Positions 1 to 7,319 of a stretch of DNA of 8,762 bases are shown here, one piece after another. A program made the translations under genes and the position numbers. Position 1 is the first letter of the stretch. The number at the start of each line of letters is the position of its first letter. The notes beneath the pieces are model-generated. The model searched no databases, was not told the DNA's origin, and worked only from the letters and a program-made list of their open reading frames with translations. Source of the stretch: JBCDIQ01 sp039024295. Lineage in GTDB: Bacteria > Bacteroidota > Bacteroidia > J057. The stretch covers positions 1-8,762 of the forward strand of contig JBCDIQ010000246.1 in NCBI GenBank assembly GCA_039024295.1. Direction: 5' to 3'.

Positions 1-3000
1 ACCATTTCCACCTACTGCCCAGCCGGAGCCCACTCCGCCAAACCATATTCGCCAGAAGGTAATATTAACGCCTGTGTTGAATGGGGTCCACGTCTGACCG
101 TTATTGGTAGATACACATAGCAAGCCATTGCTACCGGAGATGAAGGTAGAGCCTCCAACATAATACACCTGGGTAAGGGTGCTAGTGGTATTGGGGTTGG
201 AAGTCGTCCAGGTAGTCCCGCCATTGGTGGTGAACAACACACTGCCGCCACCGGATGGATTGCCGCTTTCTACTGCCACACATCCACTGTTAGGTGCATA
301 GAAGGAGGAACCCGTAACGGTTTGGGTCCTACCAGTTGGGCGGCTGGTGTTCGGGAATACTTGCCAAACTTCCACAAAGCTGGTTTTTGACAAGGTGTCA
401 CTACAGCCGGAGGCGTCTTCAACGATTAATTCCACATCGTAAAATCCGGGCTGGGTGTAGGAATGCGCAGGACTTGCTACTGTAGAAGTATTTCCATCTC
501 CAAAGTCCCAGGCATACGTATTGATGGTTCCATTGGTGGAGGAGGAAAAGTTTACAGTCGATGCGGGCAGGTAATTAATGGCTTGGGAGATACCGAATCC
601 ATTGAGGGGATCGGTCACAGTAACGGTCACTGGGGTGGCCAGGTCTTGACATCCAAAAGTATTGGACACAGTTACGGAATAATTTCCTGCATTTCCAACG
701 GTGATGCTCTGGCTGGTCTCTCCGGTACTCCACAGGTAGCTATCTGCTGTACCTGCATTCAGGGTTACAGTTTCTCCTATACAAAGGCCCGTATTGCCCA
801 CTACACTAATGGTTGCACTGGGAGAAGGATCAACGCGCGCGTACACCGTGTCATAGGCAAAACAACCGAAGCTGTTTTGTACGATAAGAGAATAAGTCCC
901 GGCATTGCTGACCTGAATGGCAGAAGTACTTTCGCCATTGCTCCAAGTGTAGCTTGAATAACCAATCCCGGCAAAAAGTGTCGAAGGCGTTCCCTGGCAT
1001 ACCTGAATGGTGTCACCCCCAAGAATATTAACCGTTGCCTGGCTAAACCCAATTGGCATAGTGGGGGAGTTGAGGACACAGCCGTTGACATCCGTTACCT
1101 GTACGGAATAAAATCCCTGCTGCTTTGCCTGATACGTAGCATTCGTGACGTTCAAGCTCGCTCCATCGCGGTACCATTCGTAGGTATTGAACCCGGACGT
1201 AGCTGTCAGTTGTACACTGTCCAGGTAACAAACTACGCTGTTATTGGCAGTAATTGAGGGAGAGGCCACGCCTGCGCAGGGATCCACTCCCGCCTGAAGT
1301 ACAACTTCTGTTGCTTCATACTTTACATCGAATGCGTTGTTGCCACTGATTTGACGGTTCAATACGGTGAAAAAAGTGTCTACTCGTGCATTGTGTGGCA
1401 GGATACTAAACCGACCTCCCAGCGCAGGCACATAGGAGGGTTCCCGCTGAATGTCCAGGGTTCCTTTTAGTTTTGCTGTACCCGTGGTGACCAAACGTCC
1501 AAAACGAGAACTGGTGATGATATGAGGCATAAAATCCCCTCCAGCAGTTTGTACGAAGTCACCCGCGTGACCAAGTGTGTATTCAAGTTCCAGCGTACCA
1601 TTGTTGAGGAAGGTGCCACTGATACCTCTTGTTCCTTGGGTACCTCCCACATACCAGGTACCCTCATTTTTCATGGTATCGGCACTCCAGAAAAGTCGGT
1701 TGTATCTACTACTGCTCAAACTGCCTATTTGGTATTGCTCCACTTTGCCTTTATTGGTGAAGGCGTTGGCAAAGGTGATGGAAATCCATGCATTATTTTT
1801 ATTGATCAATTCCAAAACTGTTCCCTCAGGATTGGTAAATCCCCCTGTCCAGTTGGTGCCGTAGCTGATGACCTCGACGGTATCTCCATTGATGAGGTTG
1901 GCTGAAATGGTGTTGAGGTAACCAATTCGGATACGCTTAGTACTCGATACGGTGTCGTTACAGGAAAATGTACTTTGGTAAAACTCCATCACCACGGGAG
2001 GCAACTGGCTGGGGACAAAGTGCGCCGAGGCGGTATAGAAATACAGTTTTCCCAGACCTGCTACATCTGCGCCATTGTTGTGGTTGAATACGCCACTTCC
2101 ATCAACGGTCAGCGTTCTGTTTTGGGAAATGTTAATGTCGCCATTGTTCTGGTGCGGCAAGTTGGCTTGCAAGGTGGTGTTGTATTCAATGTCAACCACG
2201 CCATTGTTAATCAAGGGGAAATTCAGGCCTCTTGTGCCATAGGTGCCAAACACATGGATTCTGCCATTGTTGACCACATTGGCTGAGGCATTGAGCCTGG
2301 AATAACGACTTGAGCTAGTCGCTCCCACATTGAACATCTTGATCAGGCCATCATTGACGAGGCCATTTGCAAAGGTAAGCTGAGCATAGCCATTGTTTTT
2401 GATCGGCATCTCAAGCACTTTTCCTGCAGGGTTGTAAAACCCACCTGTCCAGTTGGTGCCATAGCTGATGATTTCGACTGTATCTCCGTTGATAAGGTTG
2501 GCAGAAACGGTGTTTTGTAGTCCAATAAGAACCCGCTTGGAGTTGGTCACAGTATCTGCACATGAGAAGGTACTCTGAAAAAACTCTATCACCACGGGGG
2601 GTAATTGACGAGGCACAAAGTGCGCCGAAGCAGTATAGAAATACAGTTTTCCCAGGCCCGTTACATCTGCGCCATTGTTGTGGTTGAACACGCCATTTCC
2701 ATCGACTGTCAGCGTTCTGTTTTGGGAAATATTGATGTCGCCATTGTTCTGGTGCGGCGAGTTGGCCTGCAAGGTGGTGGTGTATTCAATGTCTACTACG
2801 CCATTGTTGATCAAAGGGAAATTCAGGCCTCTTGTGCCGTAGGTGCCAAACACGTGGATTCTGCCATTGTTGACCACATTGGCTGAAGCATTGAGCCTGG
2901 AATAGCGGCTTGAGCTAGTCGCTCCCACATTGAACATCTTGATCAGGCCATCATTGACGAGTCCGTTAGTAAAGGTTAGCTGAGAATAGCCGTTGTTTTT

Positions 3001-4104
3001 GATCGGCATTTCAAGCACTTTTCCTGTAGGGTTGTGAAATCCCCCAGTCCAGTTGGTGCCGTAGCTAATAATTTCGACTGTATCCCCGTTGATGAGGTTG
3101 GCAGAAACAACGTTTTGTAGTCCAATGCGAACGCGCTTGGAGTTGGTCACAGTATCTGCACATGAGAAGGTACTCTGAAAAAACTCTATCACCACGGGGG
3201 GTAATTGACGAGGCACAAAGTGCGCCGAAGCAGTATAGAAATACAGTTTTCCAAGTCCAGCTACATCTGCGCCGTTGTTGTGGTTGAACACGCCGTTCCC
3301 ATCGACAGTCAGCGTTCTGTTTTGAGAAATGTTGATGTCGCCATTGTTCTGGTGAGGCAAGGTGGCTTGCAGGGTGGTATTGTATTCAATGTCTACAACT
3401 CCATTGTTGATCAAGGGGAAGTACAGGCCACGGGTGCCCTGATTTCCATAAACATGGATACGGCCATTGTTGACCACGTTTGCTGAGGCATTGAGGTTAG
3501 AATACCGATTAGAGCTAGTGAAGCCTACATTGTACAATTCAACTAGCCCATTATTGGTCATACCGCTTCCATAAGCAATCTGTGCATAGCCATTATTTCT
3601 AATGACAATCTTTACTATGGCACCAGAATTATTCGTAAAAGCAGCTGTAGAGCTATTGGAATGGTTGTTGACTTCCAGCAGGCTGTCATTGGTTACAGGA
3701 ATACCCAGGACATTTCGGTACCGGACTTCAAATTCGCCTTTGTTCACCAAGCTCCCGGTCCCTTGTAACTCAGCATCATTCATGATGAGTTCGCCATGCT
3801 TTTCCACGGAGCTTGCTGCGGCAATAGAGAGGTCGCGTGCATTTAGAAACAGGACTTGTTTCCCGGAGGAGCCTCCAAGTGTCAAGCTGTTGATGCTTGT
3901 GGTCACATCCAGGGTAACGGTGTAGGTGCCATTCAGGTCAATGAAAACATCATCTGTTGCTGATGGGACACTGCCGGTACTCCAGTTTGTTGCAGTTGAC
4001 CAATTGCCACCACTGGCATTGGTCCAAAATACGTTTGCTGCGCTGGACGTATGCCAGGTGCCCAGCAGCAATAGGAGGAAAGAAAGATAGACGGTTAGTC
4101 TCAT
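1..4104 (-). CDS. Giant secreted repeat/PKD/BNR surface protein, 3' end outside window
   Basis: One minus-strand frame stays open for 1368 codons from ATG at 4104 to base 1, so the C-terminus is missing. Residues 1-23 form a signal peptide (MRLTVYLSFLLLLLG core, SSAA before the likely cut). Residues 24-78 carry the GNWSTATNWSTG motif typical of the entry to bacterial beta-helix proteins. Residues about 127-870 are beta-helix-like: three 200-residue units (170-369, 370-569, 570-769) with diverged partial units on both sides, rich in NNG turns. Residues 870-930 resemble the closing region of such helices (GTAKLKGTLDI, then YVPALGGRFSIL). Three Ig-like modules with paired cysteines follow (about 945-1020, 1021-1092, 1093-1165), then a PKD domain (WDFGDG at 1199-1204) and Ycf48/BNR-like blades (TTNGGTTW, STNNGQTW) from about 1255. 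It probably acts as an adhesin outside the cell; type IX export is inferred, because the sorting domain is off the window. The start is uncertain: in-frame ATGs also lie at 4128 and 4155, the latter directly after a TAA stop. I prefer 4104 because it gives a compact signal peptide. Confidence 0.93.
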   Translation of the reverse strand, partial: MRLTVYLSFLLLLLGTWHTSSAANVFWTNASGGNWSTATNWSTGSVPSATDDVFIDLNGTYTVTLDVTTSINSLTLGGSSGKQVLFLNARDLSIAAASSVEKHGELIMNDAELQGTGSLVNKGEFEVRYRNVLGIPVTNDSLLEVNNHSNSSTAAFTNNSGAIVKIVIRNNGYAQIAYGSGMTNNGLVELYNVGFTSSNRYSNLNASANVVNNGRIHVYGNQGTRGLYFPLINNGVVDIEYNTTLQATLPHQNNGDINISQNRTLTVDGNGVFNHNNGADVAGLGKLYFYTASAHFVPRQLPPVVIEFFQSTFSCADTVTNSKRVRIGLQNVVSANLINGDTVEIISYGTNWTGGFHNPTGKVLEMPIKNNGYSQLTFTNGLVNDGLIKMFNVGATSSSRYSRLNASANVVNNGRIHVFGTYGTRGLNFPLINNGVVDIEYTTTLQANSPHQNNGDINISQNRTLTVDGNGVFNHNNGADVTGLGKLYFYTASAHFVPRQLPPVVIEFFQSTFSCADTVTNSKRVLIGLQNTVSANLINGDTVEIISYGTNWTGGFYNPAGKVLEMPIKNNGYAQLTFANGLVNDGLIKMFNVGATSSSRYSRLNASANVVNNGRIHVFGTYGTRGLNFPLINNGVVDIEYNTTLQANLPHQNNGDINISQNRTLTVDGSGVFNHNNGADVAGLGKLYFYTASAHFVPSQLPPVVMEFYQSTFSCNDTVSSTKRIRIGYLNTISANLINGDTVEVISYGTNWTGGFTNPEGTVLELINKNNAWISITFANAFTNKGKVEQYQIGSLSSSRYNRLFWSADTMKNEGTWYVGGTQGTRGISGTFLNNGTLELEYTLGHAGDFVQTAGGDFMPHIITSSRFGRLVTTGTAKLKGTLDIQREPSYVPALGGRFSILPHNARVDTFFTVLNRQISGNNAFDVKYEATEVVLQAGVDPCAGVASPSITANNSVVCYLDSVQLTATSGFNTYEWYRDGASLNVTNATYQAKQQGFYSVQVTDVNGCVLNSPTMPIGFSQATVNILGGDTIQVCQGTPSTLFAGIGYSSYTWSNGESTSAIQVSNAGTYSLIVQNSFGCFAYDTVYARVDPSPSATISVVGNTGLCIGETVTLNAGTADSYLWSTGETSQSITVGNAGNYSVTVSNTFGCQDLATPVTVTVTDPLNGFGISQAINYLPASTVNFSSSTNGTINTYAWDFGDGNTSTVASPAHSYTQPGFYDVELIVEDASGCSDTLSKTSFVEVWQVFPNTSRPTGRTQTVTGSSFYAPNSGCVAVESGNPSGGGSVLFTTNGGTTWTTSNPNTTSTLTQVYYVGGSTFISGSNGLLCVSTNNGQTWTPFNTGVNITFWRIWFGGVGSGWAVGGNG
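1798..2397 (-). repeat. 600-bp coding tandem repeat, unit 3
   Basis: This copy encodes residues 570-769. Its first 120 residues match unit 2 with only a few changes; its last third is more diverged (KRIRIGYLNTISANL against KRVLIGLQNTVSANL). A further, clearly degenerate unit follows at residues 770-870 (about 1495-1797), recognisable by SSSRYNRL and GTQGTRG at the expected 200-residue offset, and there the array fades out. Confidence 0.92.
2398..2997 (-). repeat. 600-bp coding tandem repeat, unit 2
   Basis: This copy encodes residues 370-569. By eye its protein is roughly 90% identical to unit 3, with the same length and no gaps. It shares with unit 1 a perfect 119-base match, 2534-2652 against 3134-3252, which covers the segment coding for FVPRQLPPVVIEFFQ and its flanks. 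The unit boundary is arbitrary because the array is periodic; it was set at the KNNGY motif. Confidence 0.92.
2998..3597 (-). repeat. 600-bp coding tandem repeat, unit 1
   Basis: This is the first copy in reading order and encodes residues 170-369 of the surface protein. It aligns with unit 2 without any gap at exactly 600 bp. Its first third is the most diverged (for example NNGYAQIAYGSGMTNNG against NNGYSQLTFTNGLVNDG), while its middle and end are nearly the same as unit 2. A related but weaker partial copy precedes it at about residues 127-169 (NVLGIPVTNDSLLEV against NVVSANLINGDTVEI). Confidence 0.9.
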
Positions 4105-4158
4105 GGTGTAAGAATTGAGGTAAAACATTCGGTTTTCACCACAAGAATCGTCCATTTA

Positions 4159-4164
4159 CCTCCT
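4159..4164 (-). promoter_or_regulatory. AGGAGG next to an alternative start of the surface protein
   Basis: On the minus strand AGGAGG is followed by TAA (4158-4156, an in-frame stop) and then ATG at 4155. Starting there would add 17 residues (MDDSCGENRMFYLNSYT) before the signal peptide. The spacing of 3 bases is shorter than ideal, and Bacteroidota rarely depend on such sites, so it may be a chance match. It matters because it competes with the ATG at 4104, which has only an A/T/C-rich leader. Confidence 0.35.
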
Positions 4165-4325
4165 CTTCAACATAGGGGAATTACCAGATTTTCCTACGTT
4201 GATTACCGTAGAAAGGGAACATTTTACTGCGGAATCAGTAGTGAATGCAGGTTTTCTTGCCCAGTTTATGGGTGTATGCTAGCTTGCAGAAATTCATTTT
4301 TTACCCCTTCATTTTATCCATACTT

Positions 4326-5012
4326 ATGTCTCAAACTGTCCTAATTACAGGTGCTGCCGGCAACATGGGCCGTGCTGTCGTTCAACATTTCCTGTCCCAT
4401 AAATTCAATGTGGTCACCACCCGACGTGCACAAGAAGACATGACGGAATTTGATTCGGAAGAAGGTTTTGAGTGCCACGTGTTGAATGTACTGGATGAGG
4501 CGGCAGTAGCAGATTTTGTCGAGAACCTTTATAAACCCATTGACCTTGCAGCTCTACTCGTAGGCGGATTTGCCATGGGAGGAATTGCAGATACCACGGG
4601 GAAAGACCTGGAAAAAATGTATCGCCTGAATTTCGAGTCTGCATTTTTTATGACCAAGGCCCTTCATGCAAAGATGTCACAGCAGCCTGAAGGTGGTAGA
4701 ATCGTACTAATCGGTGCCAAACCCGCCCTCAACCCTTCTGCCGGCAAGTCCACCCTGGCGTACGCCCTAAGCAAATCGCTCATTTTTAATTTGGCAGAAT
4801 TCGTCAACGCCGACAGTGCTGCATCAGGGGTGGCGTGTAGCGTAATTGTTCCTAGCATCTTGGATACCCCTCCCAACCGCGATTCCATGCCCGATGCGGA
4901 TTTCTCCAAATGGGTTAAGCCAGAAGAAATTGCGGATACCATTCACTTCCTGACCACGCCTGCTGGGAAGCAGCTCCGTGAAACCGTCCTCAAGATGTAT
5001 GGCCAAAGTTGA
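4326..5012 (+). CDS. Short-chain dehydrogenase, dihydropteridine reductase-like
   Basis: The 228-residue product is a single Rossmann-fold SDR, the usual length of the family. TGAAGNMG (8-15) is the glycine-rich cofactor loop and Y146-x3-K150 (YALSK) the catalytic pair. The usual catalytic serine about 13 residues before the tyrosine is absent; that stretch reads GAKPALNPSAG. Both this GAKxAL segment and the later LDTPPNRDSMPDADFSKW (179-196) closely match what I recall of animal quinonoid dihydropteridine reductase (GAKAAL; LDTPMNRKSMPEADFSSW), an enzyme that also lacks the serine and regenerates tetrahydropterin from quinonoid dihydropterin. T31-T32-R33-R34 after the second strand suggests a preference for NADPH, an inference. 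I chose ATG at 4326 because the Rossmann strand begins at once; an upstream ATG at 4245 would add 27 mostly hydrophobic residues with no counterpart in the family. The actual substrate is not shown by the context. Confidence 0.9.
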   Translation: MSQTVLITGAAGNMGRAVVQHFLSHKFNVVTTRRAQEDMTEFDSEEGFECHVLNVLDEAAVADFVENLYKPIDLAALLVGGFAMGGIADTTGKDLEKMYRLNFESAFFMTKALHAKMSQQPEGGRIVLIGAKPALNPSAGKSTLAYALSKSLIFNLAEFVNADSAASGVACSVIVPSILDTPPNRDSMPDADFSKWVKPEEIADTIHFLTTPAGKQLRETVLKMYGQS

Positions 5013-5021
5013 GGAAGTTAC

Positions 5022-5093
5022 CAGTTATCAGTAGTCGGTTTGCAGTATGATGCATTTATATCCTAATTACTGTGAACCGTAAACTGAAGACTG
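5022..5093. repeat. Dispersed imperfect inverted repeat, copy A
   Basis: Two 26-base arms (5022-5047 and 5068-5093) pair at 19 of 26 positions around a 20-base loop. The right arm contains GTGAACCGTAAACT (5072-5085), which occurs exactly, in reverse complement, in copy B at 6430-6443. The element sits between the dehydrogenase and the MazG-like gene and has no coding sense. It could be a non-autonomous mobile or REP-like element, or an mRNA structure; there is no T-run as in a standard terminator. Confidence 0.65.
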
Positions 5094-5118
5094 AATACCT
5101 AACCATCAAGATTTTACC

Positions 5119-5451
5119 ATGACCATAAAAGAAGCCCAGGAAACCGTCGATCAGTGGATCAATGATTTTGGCGTTCGCTATTTTTCCGAACTCACGAACA
5201 TGGCCATCCTTACCGAAGAAGTAGGGGAGGTGGCCCGAATTATTTCTCGTCAGTATGGAGATCAGTCATTTAAAGCATCTGATCGAGGTAAAGACTTAGG
5301 GGATGAATTGGCGGATGTGATGTTCGTCGTAATTTGTCTGGCCAATCAAACGGGAATTGACCTGGAAGCTGCCATGAAACGTAACCTGGAAAAGAAAACC
5401 CGTCGAGATAAGGACCGCCACAAGCAAAATGAGAAGTTAACGGGTTCCTGA
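5119..5451 (+). CDS. MazG-like nucleotide pyrophosphohydrolase
   Basis: This 110-residue all-alpha protein has the magnesium-binding signature of the MazG/YpjD-type NTP pyrophosphohydrolases: EEVGE at 33-37 (E34-x-x-E37) and DELAD at 62-66 (E63-x-x-D66), followed by the conserved FVVICLANQTGIDLEAA helix (69-85). Enzymes of this family hydrolyse (d)NTPs to the monophosphate and pyrophosphate in the cytoplasm, often as house-cleaning of unusual nucleotides; the substrate here cannot be told from sequence. It is a single-domain form, far shorter than the two-domain E. coli MazG. The basic C-terminal tail (KKTRRDKDRHKQ) is common in this subgroup. It follows the dehydrogenase on the same strand after 106 bases that hold inverted repeat A, and precedes the SH3 protein by 64 bases, so co-transcription with the latter is possible. 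Confidence 0.9.
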   Translation: MTIKEAQETVDQWINDFGVRYFSELTNMAILTEEVGEVARIISRQYGDQSFKASDRGKDLGDELADVMFVVICLANQTGIDLEAAMKRNLEKKTRRDKDRHKQNEKLTGS

Positions 5452-5515
5452 GACAGGAATTGAAGTACTTTCCGCGTAAGAAATTGAGATTTCCGACGTT
5501 ATCCTCCTACAACAA

Positions 5516-6424
5516 ATGAATGCTGTTATGAGGAAGTCAATTGTTTTGCTTGGAATGATGTTGTGGGCTGGGTTGGGAATCCTACAAGCCCAGATGGAAG
5601 AGGTCCTCATCGCTGGGGATCAGGTAGAACTCAGGGAATCTCCTTCTCTGGAATCACCCATTATTGGATATGTAAATTGGGAAACGGAGGCCACAGGTAT
5701 CCAACTCGACGAAACCTGGAGTCAGGTAGAGGCGGCAGGCGTCGGAAAAGGATACGTGCTGGCATGGTTTACGCTAACCCACTCTGACATGAACTCTAAG
5801 GCGTGGCAGCGTATTACCCCTTCTGCCTCCACCTTGTACCGAATGATGCGGTACTTCAAGCGCAAAAACAACCTGCCCAAAGCAGAGGAATTTGCCCTGC
5901 GCATCTTGAATGTGCACAACTACGAAGAATTTCCCACGGAAGATCAGGCCTGCTTTAAGCTGGGCCATTTGGCGTACATCGACATGCTTTCGCCAGACCG
6001 TAATGGGGTGGAGTACAATGAATTTATGTTCCAATTCAGTGGGAATGCCATGAAATCCGCAGAAGACCCTGGGATTAAAGCCATGGCCTTGTACCATCAG
6101 GCGCGCTACTTGTCGCTGAATGGGAACCAGGACCAAGCCATTGAAAATCTGTTGACCATCGTCAAAGACTATCCTTCAGCTTTTTCCCGCAACGAATGCC
6201 AACCCAAGCAGGCTAACAGTTGGTTCTACAAGCCTGAGCGGACCAAAAGATTGTTTTGTGCACTTTGCATGATACAGCCTCCCACTGCGTTGGAAGCAGT
6301 AAAGGAAGGACTTACTGAACTCACTTCAGAAGAGCATTCGGCTGAAACCATTGCCATGGCCGAAGAACTGCTTGCCAACATCGGACTGATGCCCTATGAT
6401 AAGGATACTTCGGTCTGGTATTAG
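5516..6424 (+). CDS. Secreted SH3b-domain protein with TPR-like helical region
   Basis: The product has 302 residues. A signal peptide spans about 1-26 (basic MRK, hydrophobic core, ending LQAQ); there is no lipobox cysteine at the cut, so it is predicted to be periplasmic or exported and soluble. Residues 28-87 form a bacterial SH3 domain: VELRESPSLESPIIG is the usual 'LR-x-x-P' start, and WSQVEAAGVGKGYVLAWF the end with its G-Y-V signature. Such domains generally bind peptides or cell-wall material. The rest is helical; residues 185-222 (DPGIKAMALYHQARYLSLNG onward, ending in VKDYP) look like a TPR, and 115-150 and 255-292 may be degenerate ones. The second Met at residue 5 (5528) is an equally good start. 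No catalytic motif is visible, and the role is unknown beyond a scaffold or binding function. Confidence 0.85.
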   Translation: MNAVMRKSIVLLGMMLWAGLGILQAQMEEVLIAGDQVELRESPSLESPIIGYVNWETEATGIQLDETWSQVEAAGVGKGYVLAWFTLTHSDMNSKAWQRITPSASTLYRMMRYFKRKNNLPKAEEFALRILNVHNYEEFPTEDQACFKLGHLAYIDMLSPDRNGVEYNEFMFQFSGNAMKSAEDPGIKAMALYHQARYLSLNGNQDQAIENLLTIVKDYPSAFSRNECQPKQANSWFYKPERTKRLFCALCMIQPPTALEAVKEGLTELTSEEHSAETIAMAEELLANIGLMPYDKDTSVWY

Positions 6425-6429
6425 AAGGA

Positions 6430-6511
6430 AGTTTACGGTTCACGGTTATCAGTTTTCAGGTAGTTTTCCTGGGAAATACTACTGAAAACCGATAACTGAA
6501 CACCGACAACT
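6430..6511. repeat. Dispersed imperfect inverted repeat, copy B
   Basis: The arms 6430-6464 and 6478-6511 pair well with small gaps; the core GTTATCAGTTTTCAG faces GTTATCGGTTTTCAG in reverse complement. The central bases (TTTTCC..GGGAAA) also pair, so the whole element can form one long hairpin or cruciform. It fills the gap between two convergent genes almost exactly, starting 6 bases after one stop and ending just before the other. It could end transcription in both directions, but it lacks a clear T-run. It belongs to the same sequence family as copy A. Confidence 0.7.
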
Positions 6512-6512
6512 G

Positions 6513-7319
6513 CTAGGCTACCAGGAGCTTTGAGAATTTATCCCGGAGCAGGTCGGAAAATAAATGCTTGGCGTAGAAATAATTCGTGAGTGCATAGCGA
6601 ACTCCTTTCTGGATAGGCATGCCTCTGTGGATGCCAAAAGTATCCACAAGCACCAAACTCCCGGCTTTACCAGTTAGGGTATCTAATTGATAATCTCCTG
6701 TAGCCATGATCCGGTCTACATTTTCCTGACTTAGGCGGTTCTGGCCAAATTGGATACCAGACTTCTGAATGGTGTTGTAAATGGATTGTTCGTGCTGGGT
6801 GCCACGTAGGTACTGAAATGGGCCGTGCTCTTCATCCACATCCGTCAAATACATCAGCGATTTGAATTGCTTCATGTGCACACTGTCACGGTGCCATCCG
6901 CCCCCTGATCCCAGGTTTTGGCCACTTGCTTCAATACGCCCAGCAAGGGTAAAGTAGTACTCACATTCACTTTCGTGGAAGCTTTTTACCATGTCCCGAA
7001 GGAAAGGGTCTTCGTGGTATTCCCGAACGATGTCTGAAATGCGGTTAGCTCCGTATATACGGTGGTCAGCCTCAAACTCATCCACCCAAATTTTATCTTT
7101 ATATGCCTCAATCAGGCGATCTATCTCAGCAGTAACGCGCTCACACTGCTCACGGCTGTAATAATTTTCAATGACCACATAGCCTTTTTCCTTTACTTCC
7201 TGGATATACCCCCTAATGGTTTCCTCCTTAGGGCTTTCACTTTTATTGAGGGCGTCCTTTAATCGGTAAAAATTTAGGTAAATGGCTGATTTGGAGAGGT
7301 CTGTGACTTTATTAAGCAT
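6513..7319 (-). CDS. Phytanoyl-CoA dioxygenase (PhyH) family Fe(II)/2-oxoglutarate oxygenase
   Basis: The 268-residue product matches the PhyH family in length and layout. The iron-binding triad is visible: H143-R-D145 in GGGWHRDSVH and the distal H231 in FGIHRG, with R241 ten residues later as the usual 2-oxoglutarate anchor. The N-terminal helical part contains the family's opening (GYVVIENYYSREQCERV, 46-62). These enzymes hydroxylate or otherwise oxidise small molecules using oxygen and 2-oxoglutarate, releasing succinate and CO2. The substrate is not predictable: the family includes lipid, amino acid, alkaloid and sugar-linked oxidations. It is convergent with the SH3 gene and divergent from the methyltransferase, so it is likely transcribed alone. 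No signal peptide is seen, so it should act in the cytoplasm. All key residues are present and nothing is truncated. Confidence 0.9.
   Translation of the reverse strand: MLNKVTDLSKSAIYLNFYRLKDALNKSESPKEETIRGYIQEVKEKGYVVIENYYSREQCERVTAEIDRLIEAYKDKIWVDEFEADHRIYGANRISDIVREYHEDPFLRDMVKSFHESECEYYFTLAGRIEASGQNLGSGGGWHRDSVHMKQFKSLMYLTDVDEEHGPFQYLRGTQHEQSIYNTIQKSGIQFGQNRLSQENVDRIMATGDYQLDTLTGKAGSLVLVDTFGIHRGMPIQKGVRYALTNYFYAKHLFSDLLRDKFSKLLVA

Noticed and set aside
463..957. 164-codon plus-strand frame
   Set aside because: It is the opposite strand of the Ig and PKD modules of the surface protein; its own translation has no known motif.
1975..3486. Three similar plus-strand open frames (1975-2286, 2605-2886, 3205-3486) that look like a small protein family
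   Set aside because: They lie antisense to the 600-bp coding repeats and resemble each other only because the repeats do. The minus-strand frame is open throughout, with a signal peptide and recognisable domains.
1798..3597. Regular repeats considered as a CRISPR array
   Set aside because: The units are 600 bp, lie head to tail without spacers and are in-frame coding sequence.
4245..4325. Upstream in-frame start adding 27 hydrophobic residues to the dehydrogenase
   Set aside because: SDR proteins begin directly with the Rossmann strand, which starts right after Met at 4326; an added membrane segment has no parallel in the family.
5563..6136. Alternative frames on both strands inside the SH3 gene (5563-5787 plus; 5722-5919 and 5774-6136 minus)
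   Set aside because: They overlap a gene with a signal peptide and SH3 domain and show no domain of their own.
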